DNA of 10,344 nucleotides from an uncultured Oscillibacter sp. Its GTDB lineage: Bacteria; Bacillota_A; Clostridia; Oscillospirales; Oscillospiraceae. The DNA lies in assembly GCA_902462475.1 (NCBI GenBank), contig CABQCB010000045.1, positions 1 through 10,344 of the forward strand, given 5' to 3'. Shown here piece by piece: positions 1 to 6,329 of the stretch (position 1 is its first letter; every line of letters begins with the position of its first letter). The notes beneath the pieces are model-generated. The model was not told where the DNA came from. It did not search any database and saw nothing but the letters and a program-made list of their open reading frames with translations. The position numbers were made by a program, and so were the translations under genes.

Positions 1-470
1 ATGATGTCGCTGGAGTTGTAGCTGTCCATTTTCACGATCAGGTCCTCCGCCCCGGGGTAGCGGATGGTGACAGTGGCGTCCGCCTGCTGCCAGTTGGCCA
101 CGCCCTCGTAAATAAAGGTGTACACCAGCACCCGCCGGATCTCGGCGATGCGGTTGCCGTCGATGCGCAGGTTCTCTCCCGTGGTGACGGCGCCGGTGCG
201 GTCGTCTCCGTCCAGGGCGATGTAGGGCGGCTCTTTCAGGGAACCGAAGGCGTTGCCCAGGGCCTGGACCGCGCCCTTGCGGCCGTTTTTCAGCTCGTAC
301 AGGCACCCAAGGTCCAGGTCAATGCCCTTGCCGCCGCCCATCAAGCTGGCGAAAAAGCCCTGGTTGCGGGGACGGCTGTTCCAGTTGAGATTCACCAATA
401 TCTCGCCCAGGCCCGTCCGCTCCTTCTTTTGCAGGTTGACCTTCTTGCCCTTTTCCAGACTGATGGCCAT
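1..470 (-). CDS. TerA-like TerD-superfamily tellurium resistance/stress protein (3' part beyond window)
   Basis: This gene reads from an ATG at 470 leftward and stays open to the window edge, giving 156 visible residues without a stop. The N-terminus MAISLEKGKKVNLQ matches the opening strand of TerD-superfamily domains. It then departs from classic TerD: NLNW at 27-30, a Gly-rich stretch at 45-48 (GGGK), then IDLDLGCLYELKNG near 50-63 and a LDGDDRTG motif near 87-93. This pattern, with YTFIYEG and ANW after it, is typical of the TerA branch. The family is thought to bind calcium through Asp-rich loops and to act in the cytoplasm or at the membrane in stress and tellurite or phage tolerance; its biochemistry is not settled. 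The ribosome binding site AAGGAGG overlaps the TAA stop of the TerD gene just upstream (10-base gap), which indicates translational coupling. It is the fifth visible gene of the Ter operon. Subfamily is less sure than superfamily. Confidence 0.85.
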   Translation of the reverse strand, partial: MAISLEKGKKVNLQKKERTGLGEILVNLNWNSRPRNQGFFASLMGGGKGIDLDLGCLYELKNGRKGAVQALGNAFGSLKEPPYIALDGDDRTGAVTTGENLRIDGNRIAEIRRVLVYTFIYEGVANWQQADATVTIRYPGAEDLIVKMDSYNSSDI

Positions 471-480
471 GGCTGCCTCC

Positions 481-1062
481 TTACTCCACGTCCACGCCGT
501 AGTTGGCGCACAGGGCCGCCAGGCCGCCCTGGTAGCCGCTGCCGATGGCGTTGAACTTCCACTCGCCGTTGTGCCGGTACAGCTCGCCGAACACGGCCGC
601 CGTCTCGATGGAGAAGTCCTCGCCCAGATCGTAGCGCAGGATCTCCTGGCCCTTGGCCTCGTCCACGATGCGGATGAAGGCGTTGGCCACCTGACCGAAG
701 TTCTGGCGCCGCTCGTCCGCCTCGTAGATGGTCACGGTGAAGGCGATGCGGGTGATGTTCTCCGGCACCCGGCCAAGATCGATCTTGATCTGCTCGTCGT
801 CGCCGTCGCCCTGGCCGGTGAGGTTGTCGCCCAGATGCTCCACGGCACCGCTGGGATGCTTCAGGTTGCCGTAGAACACGAAGTCCTCGGCGCGGGTGAC
901 CTTCCCGTTCTCGCCCAGCAAGAACGCGGCGGTGTCCAGGTCAAAGTCTCCGCCGGTATCAAAGGCGTTCACGTCCCAGCCCAGGCCCACGATCACATGG
1001 CTCAATCCCGGGTTATCCTTGGAAAGGCTGACTTTCTGTCCCTTTTTCAAACTGATCGGCAT
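481..1062 (-). CDS. terD: TerD family protein (second copy)
   Basis: A full-length 193-residue TerD protein, matching the usual 190-195 for E. coli TerD and Bacillus YceD/YceE. Diagnostic parts are [13 protein letters not shown] at the start, GLGWDVN at 26-32, the strand FDLDTAAF at 40-47, FVFYGNL at 61-67, and the acidic calcium-binding loop [13 protein letters not shown] at 78-90. [11 protein letters not shown] at 105-115 and [13 protein letters not shown] at 143-155 follow, with [12 protein letters not shown] near the end. TerD proteins bind calcium and are linked to tolerance of tellurite and other envelope or oxidative stress; how they act is not known. The start is supported by GAGGAGG nine bases upstream of the ATG. 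It lies 14 bases behind a close paralog (about 69% identical by my hand alignment) and 10 bases ahead of the TerA-like gene, so it is surely cotranscribed. Which of the TerD/TerE names fits each copy cannot be decided from sequence alone. Confidence 0.96.
   Translation of the reverse strand: MPISLKKGQKVSLSKDNPGLSHVIVGLGWDVNAFDTGGDFDLDTAAFLLGENGKVTRAEDFVFYGNLKHPSGAVEHLGDNLTGQGDGDDEQIKIDLGRVPENITRIAFTVTIYEADERRQNFGQVANAFIRIVDEAKGQEILRYDLGEDFSIETAAVFGELYRHNGEWKFNAIGSGYQGGLAALCANYGVDVE
511..588. repeat. Direct repeat, copy in second TerD gene
   Basis: This stretch, coding for the C-terminal part of the second TerD copy, is matched at 1107-1184 at a constant offset of 596 bases. By eye there are about two mismatches in 78 bases. 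The identity is higher than in the rest of the two genes, which suggests recent gene conversion or strong codon constraint on [14 protein letters not shown]. Confidence 0.85.
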
Positions 1063-1076
1063 GTTTTTCTTCCTCC

Positions 1077-1658
1077 TCAGGCAACTTCAATTCCGTAATG
1101 TCCGCACAGGGCCGCCAGGCCGCCCTGGAAGCCGCTGCCGATGGCGTTGAACTTCCACTCGCCGTTGTGGCGGTACAGCTCGCCCACCACGATGGCCGTC
1201 TCGATGGAGAAGTCCTCGCCCAGGTCATAGCGGATGAGATCGGTGCCGGTGACCAGGTCCTGGATATGGATGTAGGCGTTGGACACCTGGCCGAAGTTCT
1301 GGTGACGGCTCTCGGCATCGTAGATGGTGACGGTGAAGGCGATGCGCTCCACATTGGCAGGCACCTTGGAAAGCTCCACCACGATCTGCTCGTCGTCGCC
1401 GTCGCCCTCGCCGGTCAGGTTATCGCCCATGTGCTTGACGGCGCCGCTGGCGTGGGAGAGGTTCCCGTAAAACACGAATTCCTTTTCGGTGGGGCACTTG
1501 CCGTTGGCGCCCACCATAAACGCGGCGGCGTCCAGGTCGAAGGCCGCGCCGGAATCATAGACGTTCACGTCCCAGCCAAGACCTACCACGATCTTGCTCA
1601 GGCTGGGGTTGCCCTTGGTCAGGTCCACTTTTTGTCCCTTGGTCAGATTGATCGGCAT
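1077..1658 (-). CDS. terD: TerD family protein (first copy)
   Basis: A second full-length 193-residue TerD protein, collinear with the next gene and without gaps against it. It shows [20 protein letters not shown] (26-32), FDLDAAAF (40-47), FVFYGNL (61-67), the calcium-binding loop [13 protein letters not shown] (78-90), [11 protein letters not shown] (105-115) and [13 protein letters not shown] (143-155). All acidic ligands of the loop are kept, so it should bind calcium as known TerD proteins do. Differences from the paralog cluster at residues 51-60 and 131-140, which are surface turns, while the C-terminal 50 residues are nearly the same. A GGAGGG site seven bases upstream fixes the ATG at 1658. 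The gap from the TelA-family gene is 38 bases and holds no clear terminator, so I read it as the third gene of the Ter operon. It could equally be called TerE or TerZ; the split between these names is not reliable outside enterobacteria. Confidence 0.96.
   Translation of the reverse strand: MPINLTKGQKVDLTKGNPSLSKIVVGLGWDVNVYDSGAAFDLDAAAFMVGANGKCPTEKEFVFYGNLSHASGAVKHMGDNLTGEGDGDDEQIVVELSKVPANVERIAFTVTIYDAESRHQNFGQVSNAYIHIQDLVTGTDLIRYDLGEDFSIETAIVVGELYRHNGEWKFNAIGSGFQGGLAALCGHYGIEVA
1107..1184. repeat. Direct repeat, copy in first TerD gene
   Basis: Partner of the repeat at 511-588. It lies in the C-terminal coding part of the first TerD gene. The pair could recombine to delete one TerD gene and leave a single intact hybrid, since both copies are in the same frame. 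Confidence 0.85.
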
Positions 1659-1696
1659 AACATTACCCTCCGTTTATCAAAATTTTTGGAATGCGT

Positions 1697-2839
1697 TTAC
1701 TTTTTGTCCGGCATGCTGTATCTTGCGTTGAAGTCGGCCTTGATGGCCTCCAGCCGCTTCTGGTCCTCCACGCGCTGCTTGCGGGCGTTCTCCTGGATCT
1801 GGCGGGTCTCGTCGATGCCGGAGACGATGGTCTGCCAGGTCTTTTCCAGCGTTTCGATCTTGATGGAGCTGCCCGAGGCCAGCCGGGCGGTCATCTTGGC
1901 CTGCTCGGCGGTGTTCTGGGCGTTGCGGATGAGCATTTCGTTGGTCTTGGCGTCCAGGGCGGACATGGCCTCCGCCTGGATGCGCTGGCGCTTGAGCATG
2001 ATGGCCTGGGTCAGCGCCTGCTTGAACACCGGCAGCGTGATGATGAAGGCGGAGTTGATCTTGCGCACCAGGTTCATGTTGCTGAACTGCATGGTCTTGA
2101 TCATGGGGATGGCCTGCATGGCCACGCTCTCCGCCGTGCGCAGGTCCTGGGTGCGCTGCTCGAGCATCATCAGCGCCTGGTTGAGGGTGGTCAGCTCGAA
2201 CTGGATGGAGTTGTCCCCGGTGGCCTCCAGGTCCGCCTGGCGCTGGGCGATGTACGCCTCCAGCTCCCGGCAGCCCTGCTCGCCGGCCAGGATGTACATG
2301 ACCAGCTCATGATAGTAGTTCACGTTGGCCTGGAACATCTCCTCCAGCTTGCGGTTGGACTGCTTGATCTCCGTCTCGTACTGCTTGAGCTGGACGTAGA
2401 TCTTGTCCACCTCCTCGCCCATGGTGTGGTACTTGGCCAGGATCTTGTCCAGCTGCTTGCGCAAATTGCCGAAGAGCTTGCCGAACAAGCCGGGGTTTTC
2501 CTTGATCTCCTCGATGTCGAACTTGTCCATGATCTTGGCCAGGCTGGTCAGCATGGCGCTGGAATCGTCCAGCTGGGAGAGGTTCATGCTGTTCAAAACC
2601 ACGTCGGAGCACTTGGAGATCTCCTCCGCGGCGCCGGCGCCGAAGGACACGATGGACTCCAGATTGTAGACCTCCAGCTGGCTGGCCAGCCGGTCTACCT
2701 CGGGAGAATTGGTCAGTGTCGCGTTCATCTGGGCCCGGTCGGCCACAATGTCATACTGCTGGTAATCCTCCTGCTCATCCCGGGCGGGATTCTGCGCCTG
2801 GATGGCGCCGCCGGCAGGTCTGCTGAAATCCAATCCCAT
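1697..2839 (-). CDS. telA: TelA/YceH family toxic anion resistance protein
   Basis: A 380-residue, almost wholly helical, charged protein of the TelA family (Pfam PF05816), close in length to Bacillus YceH. Family-like signatures are LPVFKQALTQAIMLKRQ at 269-285, ALDAKTNEMLIRNAQ at 294-308 and IKIETLEKTWQTI at 326-338. There are coiled-coil-like stretches near 141-170 and 340-368. No signal peptide or membrane segment is seen, so it should be cytoplasmic or peripheral at the membrane. TelA was named for tellurite resistance and often sits beside TerD genes; its activity is unknown. An open reading frame could begin two codons earlier at a TTG (2845), but AAGGAG lies only three bases from the TTG and nine from the ATG at 2839, so I chose the ATG. 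The site is inside the end of the YceG gene, whose TGA is two bases before this ATG, so the two are translationally coupled. This YceG-then-TelA order matches yceG-yceH of Bacillus. Confidence 0.92.
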   Translation of the reverse strand: MGLDFSRPAGGAIQAQNPARDEQEDYQQYDIVADRAQMNATLTNSPEVDRLASQLEVYNLESIVSFGAGAAEEISKCSDVVLNSMNLSQLDDSSAMLTSLAKIMDKFDIEEIKENPGLFGKLFGNLRKQLDKILAKYHTMGEEVDKIYVQLKQYETEIKQSNRKLEEMFQANVNYYHELVMYILAGEQGCRELEAYIAQRQADLEATGDNSIQFELTTLNQALMMLEQRTQDLRTAESVAMQAIPMIKTMQFSNMNLVRKINSAFIITLPVFKQALTQAIMLKRQRIQAEAMSALDAKTNEMLIRNAQNTAEQAKMTARLASGSSIKIETLEKTWQTIVSGIDETRQIQENARKQRVEDQKRLEAIKADFNARYSMPDKK

Positions 2840-2841
2840 GG

Positions 2842-5109
2842 TCAAAAACTCCTTCCAAATAGTTTTCTGATCGAGTGGAGCCCGCCCTCCTGCAAGGTGG
2901 TGAAATCCGGGGCGGACAGGTCATATAGATACTCGCCCAGCTGATGCTCGTTGGCGAAGGGGCCGTTGAAATACTTTTCGATGCACTGGTAGCCGGTGGG
3001 CACGAAAAACACGATGTCGAAGCCCACAAGATTCAAAAACGCCACCAGGATGCTGTCCTCCAGAGAGAGGAGCTTTTCCGTGGTGTTCACCACGATGAGC
3101 TTGGGGTTTTTCTTGGTGAAGTCGAACTTCTGGATCAGCCGCAGGATCTCCTTTTTCAGGTTCAGCACCGTGGCGATGATGGTGTACTCCGTGCCGTTTT
3201 CGTAGGTGCCGGCAATGATCCGCCGCTCCAGCAGCAGCGCCAGCTTATCCAGCAGATAGTCCTGGATGGCGGGCCGCAGGATCCCGTATGGATACGCCTT
3301 GTGGCTTTTGATCTTGTCCCGCCGCAGACGTCCGTTTTGCAAAAACTGGGTGGCAAAGGGCTTCATGGGGTTTTCGTCCAGCCCCGTCAGGTACGGCACG
3401 GAACGGATCACCAGCGTGTCCGGGGTGATGAGCTTTTTGATGTCCAGCCAGTACTGGGCCGTCTGGCCGTCCTTGACGCCGCAGACCTTCTCCAGCAGCA
3501 CCGGCATGGTGACCGTGTCCCCCTGGACGCCGAAATTGGGCCGGTACTTCAGCTCCTGGTCCCACAAAATGGAGATCTCCTCATACATGGCCCGCAGCGT
3601 CACCGTCTCCGCTTTGGCGTACTGCTGGGTACGGTAGAGCCCGGTATCCTGATACATGAGCGTGTCCAGGTCCCGCTCGGCCTCATAGGCCGCCGTGCTC
3701 ACCCGGGTCTGGGACTGGGGGAAGGCGTCCATGGGGACGGTTGCCTCGCCGCGAAGCTCCAGCAGTGTCTCGTCCCGCAGCACCGACCCGTCCCCGCCGC
3801 CGGGCATCAGCACCAACACGTCCACCGGCAGCCGGGCAAGCATCCGCACGAACAGCGCCTCCGCCGCCGTGGTGCAGCCCTGGCCGAATAGAATGAACAC
3901 CGGCACATCCGGCGCCTTCCAGCCGGAAAACAGCTCCCGCTGATACCGGCCCAGCCACGCCAGCAGATACACGGCCTTGTTCGTCAGCTTGTTGAGGCTT
4001 TGCCCGGGAACGGCCGCCTCCTCCAGCACCAGGTCCAAAAAGGCCTTGACCATGAGCCGGTGGAGCTCCTCCCCCGCCGGACTCTGGATGTTCCGGGAAA
4101 GCACGGCGGCCAGCTGCTCCGCCGTGGCGCAGTTCTGGCGGCGGACGGCGGCGATCTCCTCAGGGGTGGGCGGGGAAAGCTTGCCGTCCACGATACACAC
4201 CTTCCGCCCGTCCGCCCGCAGCCGCTGGTAGAGGGCGAACAGGTCGCTGGAGTAGGTCAGCCGGTCATCCGCGCCGTACTGGGCGATAAACGCGTTATAG
4301 AAAAGGGCGGGATCGCTGCCCCGCTGCCGGGGGCTCACCGCCGCCTGCTCCAGCGTCGGCTTTTCCATCCAGGCGTTGGTGCACAGGGTGTGCTCCGGCG
4401 CCGGACCGTACAGCCGCTGCAGGTTCTCCCGGCGGGTGAGCTCCGCCTGAACGGCTTTTAAGTTAAATGTATCGGGAATCGGCCCGGCTCCTGCCGGATG
4501 GTGCAATACCGACCACTCCGACGCCGGGTCCAGCTTCTGGTACGCGGCCTCGCCGCCTCGCTCCAGCAGCACGATGTCCGCTCCCGCCCGGGACAGCACC
4601 GTCAAAAGCTGCAGCTCGTAGCCGCTGATATCCCCGTCGTAGAGGATCTTGGGAACGTCCTCCGCCCCCAGGCGGCCCACGATGCGCTCGAACTTGTAGT
4701 AGAGCCAGCACATGTACTTGGTGTAGGCGTTGCGCAGGATGCTCTCCGTCTTGCCCCGGCGCTGCAGGTCCTGCAAGGTGGCTTCCATGGCGGTGACCAC
4801 CGCGCCCCGCTGTCCGTCCGACATCCGGGGCAGCCATTCCCGCAGCCGCGCCTCCAAAAACGCCCGGTCCGCCCGGAAGTCCGTGCCCAGCATCTCGGAA
4901 AAGTAGGCCAGCTGATTCACGTCCGGGTTGGGGATGCGCCCGTCCACGATGACGCCGTTTTTCCGGGCGGCATCATAGTAGTCCCGGATAAAGGACGCCG
5001 TCTCGCGGTCCAAGCCGTCGATCCGGCAGAAAAAGACGCTGCGCCCCGGCCGCCGGGACAGGGGGAGAAAATAGTCATTCAGTTTTTCAAACCGTCCGAA
5101 TGCAAACAT
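2842..5109 (-). CDS. yceG: YceG-family protein of the Ter operon (enlarged)
   Basis: A 755-residue protein of unknown activity, assigned to the YceG family (Pfam YceG_bac, annotated as a putative component of the Ter 'biosynthetic module'). The grounds are its position directly before TelA in a TerD operon and its overall pattern. Bacillus YceG is, from memory, about 540 residues, so this form is longer. Three stretches look alike (154-200, 403-450, 669-730). Each has a helical lead-in, a strand such as PKILYDGD or PKLIVVNT, a helix, and a strand ending in a Gly/Pro turn such as GADIVLLERGG or GFDIVFFVPTG. I infer repeated Rossmann-like units. No signal peptide or membrane segment is visible. 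The frame is open back to 5238, but the promoter at 5146-5175 lies inside that extension. MFAFGRFEKLNDYF at 5109 is also a far better N-terminus than the basic extension, so I start at 5109. The ribosome binding site is weak (GAAAGACGG). It is first in the operon. Family call fairly sure; function not known. Confidence 0.8.
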   Translation of the reverse strand: MFAFGRFEKLNDYFLPLSRRPGRSVFFCRIDGLDRETASFIRDYYDAARKNGVIVDGRIPNPDVNQLAYFSEMLGTDFRADRAFLEARLREWLPRMSDGQRGAVVTAMEATLQDLQRRGKTESILRNAYTKYMCWLYYKFERIVGRLGAEDVPKILYDGDISGYELQLLTVLSRAGADIVLLERGGEAAYQKLDPASEWSVLHHPAGAGPIPDTFNLKAVQAELTRRENLQRLYGPAPEHTLCTNAWMEKPTLEQAAVSPRQRGSDPALFYNAFIAQYGADDRLTYSSDLFALYQRLRADGRKVCIVDGKLSPPTPEEIAAVRRQNCATAEQLAAVLSRNIQSPAGEELHRLMVKAFLDLVLEEAAVPGQSLNKLTNKAVYLLAWLGRYQRELFSGWKAPDVPVFILFGQGCTTAAEALFVRMLARLPVDVLVLMPGGGDGSVLRDETLLELRGEATVPMDAFPQSQTRVSTAAYEAERDLDTLMYQDTGLYRTQQYAKAETVTLRAMYEEISILWDQELKYRPNFGVQGDTVTMPVLLEKVCGVKDGQTAQYWLDIKKLITPDTLVIRSVPYLTGLDENPMKPFATQFLQNGRLRRDKIKSHKAYPYGILRPAIQDYLLDKLALLLERRIIAGTYENGTEYTIIATVLNLKKEILRLIQKFDFTKKNPKLIVVNTTEKLLSLEDSILVAFLNLVGFDIVFFVPTGYQCIEKYFNGPFANEHQLGEYLYDLSAPDFTTLQEGGLHSIRKLFGRSF

Positions 5110-5145
5110 AATGACCGTCTTTCTTTTCCAGCATGGTTTTTCCAC

Positions 5146-5175
5146 ATTATAATGCCACCAGGCGTTTCTTTGCAA
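5146..5175 (-). promoter_or_regulatory. Sigma-A-like promoter of the Ter operon
   Basis: Read on the minus strand, TTGCAA (5175-5170) and a perfect TATAAT (5151-5146) are separated by 18 bases. The first differs from the consensus -35 at two positions. Transcription should begin near 5139, about 30 bases before the ATG at 5109. This is seen in the sequence; activity is inferred. I see no strong extracytoplasmic-sigma or sigma-B box here, unlike the stress-sigma control known for the Bacillus yce operon. A GAAAC string (5168-5164) sits next to the -35 but has no matching CGT downstream element. Confidence 0.6.
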
Positions 5176-5246
5176 GCGCCAAATGCCGTCTCCGGCACCT
5201 GTTGGATGCTTTTTCCGCCTGTTTTGCCCGTTTTTCAATCTGCCGG
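5176..5246. other. Divergent intergenic core between Ter operon and aldolase gene
   Basis: This is the middle of the 233-base gap between the two divergent genes and is pyrimidine-rich on the plus strand. It holds one short inverted repeat, TGCCG-TCTC-CGGCA, near 5188-5201, which could be an operator half-site pair but is only five base pairs per arm. No small gene, riboswitch or longer palindrome was recognised. Confidence 0.3.
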
Positions 5247-5275
5247 TTTTCCTTTTCTGCTTTTTATGCTATAAT
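5247..5275 (+). promoter_or_regulatory. Extended -10 promoter of the aldolase-LCP unit
   Basis: On the plus strand TGCTATAAT (5267-5275) is an extended -10 with a perfect TATAAT core. The -35 position at 17-base spacing (5247-5252, TTTTCC) is poor, but the TG two bases before the -10 usually compensates. The predicted start is near 5282, leaving about 60 bases of leader before the ATG at 5343. The -10 boxes of the two divergent promoters are about 120 bases apart, so a single regulator could govern both. Confidence 0.55.
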
Positions 5276-5342
5276 TTGTTCCGCTGTTAAATTTTTGTGT
5301 CCAAACATAGTGATTCATTCTTCATACAAAAGAGGTTTCCAA

Positions 5343-6308
5343 ATGACGCATGAACTGAGCGGCTACGCAGTAGGCCCCCTGCTCTACTGCCCGGCCAACG
5401 CCCACGGCTCCATTGCCGACGCTTTGAAAAACGAGTTCTATCCCAAGCCCTTTTCCCTGGCCTTCTGTCTGGAGGACACCGTCCGGTCCGACGCGGTGGC
5501 CGAGGCGGAGCAGATGCTCTCCCGGACCCTGGAGCGCATCTGCGCGGCCCGGGCGGAAGCCGACTTCTATCTTCCCCTCATCTTCATCCGGGTACGCTCG
5601 CCCCAGCAGCTGCGCCGCCTGGCCCAGGCCTACCGGCCCTACGCCTCCATCCTCACCGGATTCATCCTGCCCAAGTTCTTCGTTGAAAACTGCGGCGACT
5701 ACCTGCGCTCCATCGAGGATGTCCGCCGCCAGGGACTGGACTACTACTATATGCCCATTTTCGAGTCGCCGGCCATGATCGATCTGCACACCCGCTACGA
5801 CCACCTCCACCAGGTGAAAAGCGCGCTGGAGGACGTATCCGACCGGATCCTGAACATCCGGGTGGGCGGTAACGACCTCTCCCACGCCTTCGGCCTCAGG
5901 CGCCGGGTGAGCAACACCATCTACGACGTCAAGCCCGTGGCGGACCTGCTGGTGGACATCGTCACCACCTTCGCCACCCGGTACGTGGTCTCCGGCCCCG
6001 TGTGGGAGTACTACAACGGACCCGGCTGGGACACGGGGCTGCGCCGGGAGCTGGAGCTGGACCTGATGAGCGGCTTTGTGGGCAAGACGGTGATCCACCC
6101 CAATCAGATCCCGGTAGTCAACGAGATGCTGCAGGTTTCCCCGGAGGACTACGCCGACGCCCAGGCCATTCTGGGCTGGGACGGTACGGACGGGCACCTG
6201 GTGGGCGCCAGCGCCGCCTCCACCCGCATGAACGAGTACAACACCCACTTCCGCTGGGCAGAGCGCGTGGCGCAGCTGGCCCGGTACTACGGCGTCCGCC
6301 CCCAGTAA
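5343..6308 (+). CDS. CitE-like HpcH/HpaI aldolase/citrate lyase superfamily protein
   Basis: A 321-residue TIM-barrel enzyme of the CitE-like branch of the HpcH/HpaI aldolase superfamily. The order of motifs is typical: AFCLEDTVRSD (40-50, the LEDAV-type motif), FIRVRSP (81-87, binding arginines), GFILPKF (106-112), MPIFESPAMID (137-147, with the metal-binding Glu141) and NIRVGGNDLSHAFG (171-184, with the metal-binding Asp178). The C-terminal FVGKTVIHPNQIPVVN (245-260) completes the pattern. Known relatives make or break C-C bonds in CoA or oxo-acid substrates using magnesium; the substrate here cannot be told. CitE-like proteins recur in the biosynthetic type of Ter operon, where they are proposed to help make a nucleoside-like metabolite, and its divergent placement beside TerD/TelA/YceG fits that. 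The frame is open upstream to 5133, but AGAGG seven bases before the ATG at 5343, and the promoter at 5247-5275, favour this start. Expected to be cytoplasmic. Confidence 0.9.
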   Translation: MTHELSGYAVGPLLYCPANAHGSIADALKNEFYPKPFSLAFCLEDTVRSDAVAEAEQMLSRTLERICAARAEADFYLPLIFIRVRSPQQLRRLAQAYRPYASILTGFILPKFFVENCGDYLRSIEDVRRQGLDYYYMPIFESPAMIDLHTRYDHLHQVKSALEDVSDRILNIRVGGNDLSHAFGLRRRVSNTIYDVKPVADLLVDIVTTFATRYVVSGPVWEYYNGPGWDTGLRRELELDLMSGFVGKTVIHPNQIPVVNEMLQVSPEDYADAQAILGWDGTDGHLVGASAASTRMNEYNTHFRWAERVAQLARYYGVRPQ

Positions 6309-6329
6309 CGGCGGAGAGAGGAGGGCTCC

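Noticed and set aside
1098..2312. Plus-strand frame of 404 residues across the TerD and TelA genes
   Set aside because: It runs antisense through two well-supported genes and their spacer, and changes composition where the genes change, as a shadow would.
2843..2845. TTG start for the TelA gene
   Set aside because: It is only three bases from the AAGGAG site. The ATG at 2839 has the better nine-base spacing.
1691..2944. Plus-strand frame of 417 residues opposite the TelA gene
   Set aside because: A long antisense frame produced by high GC and biased third positions. The composition is Leu/His/Gly/Val-rich with no family resemblance, while the other strand encodes a clear TelA protein.
5164..5168. 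Possible extracytoplasmic sigma factor -35 element (GAAAC, minus strand)
   Set aside because: No CGT-type -10 at the right spacing; the nearby TTGCAA/TATAAT pair explains the region better.
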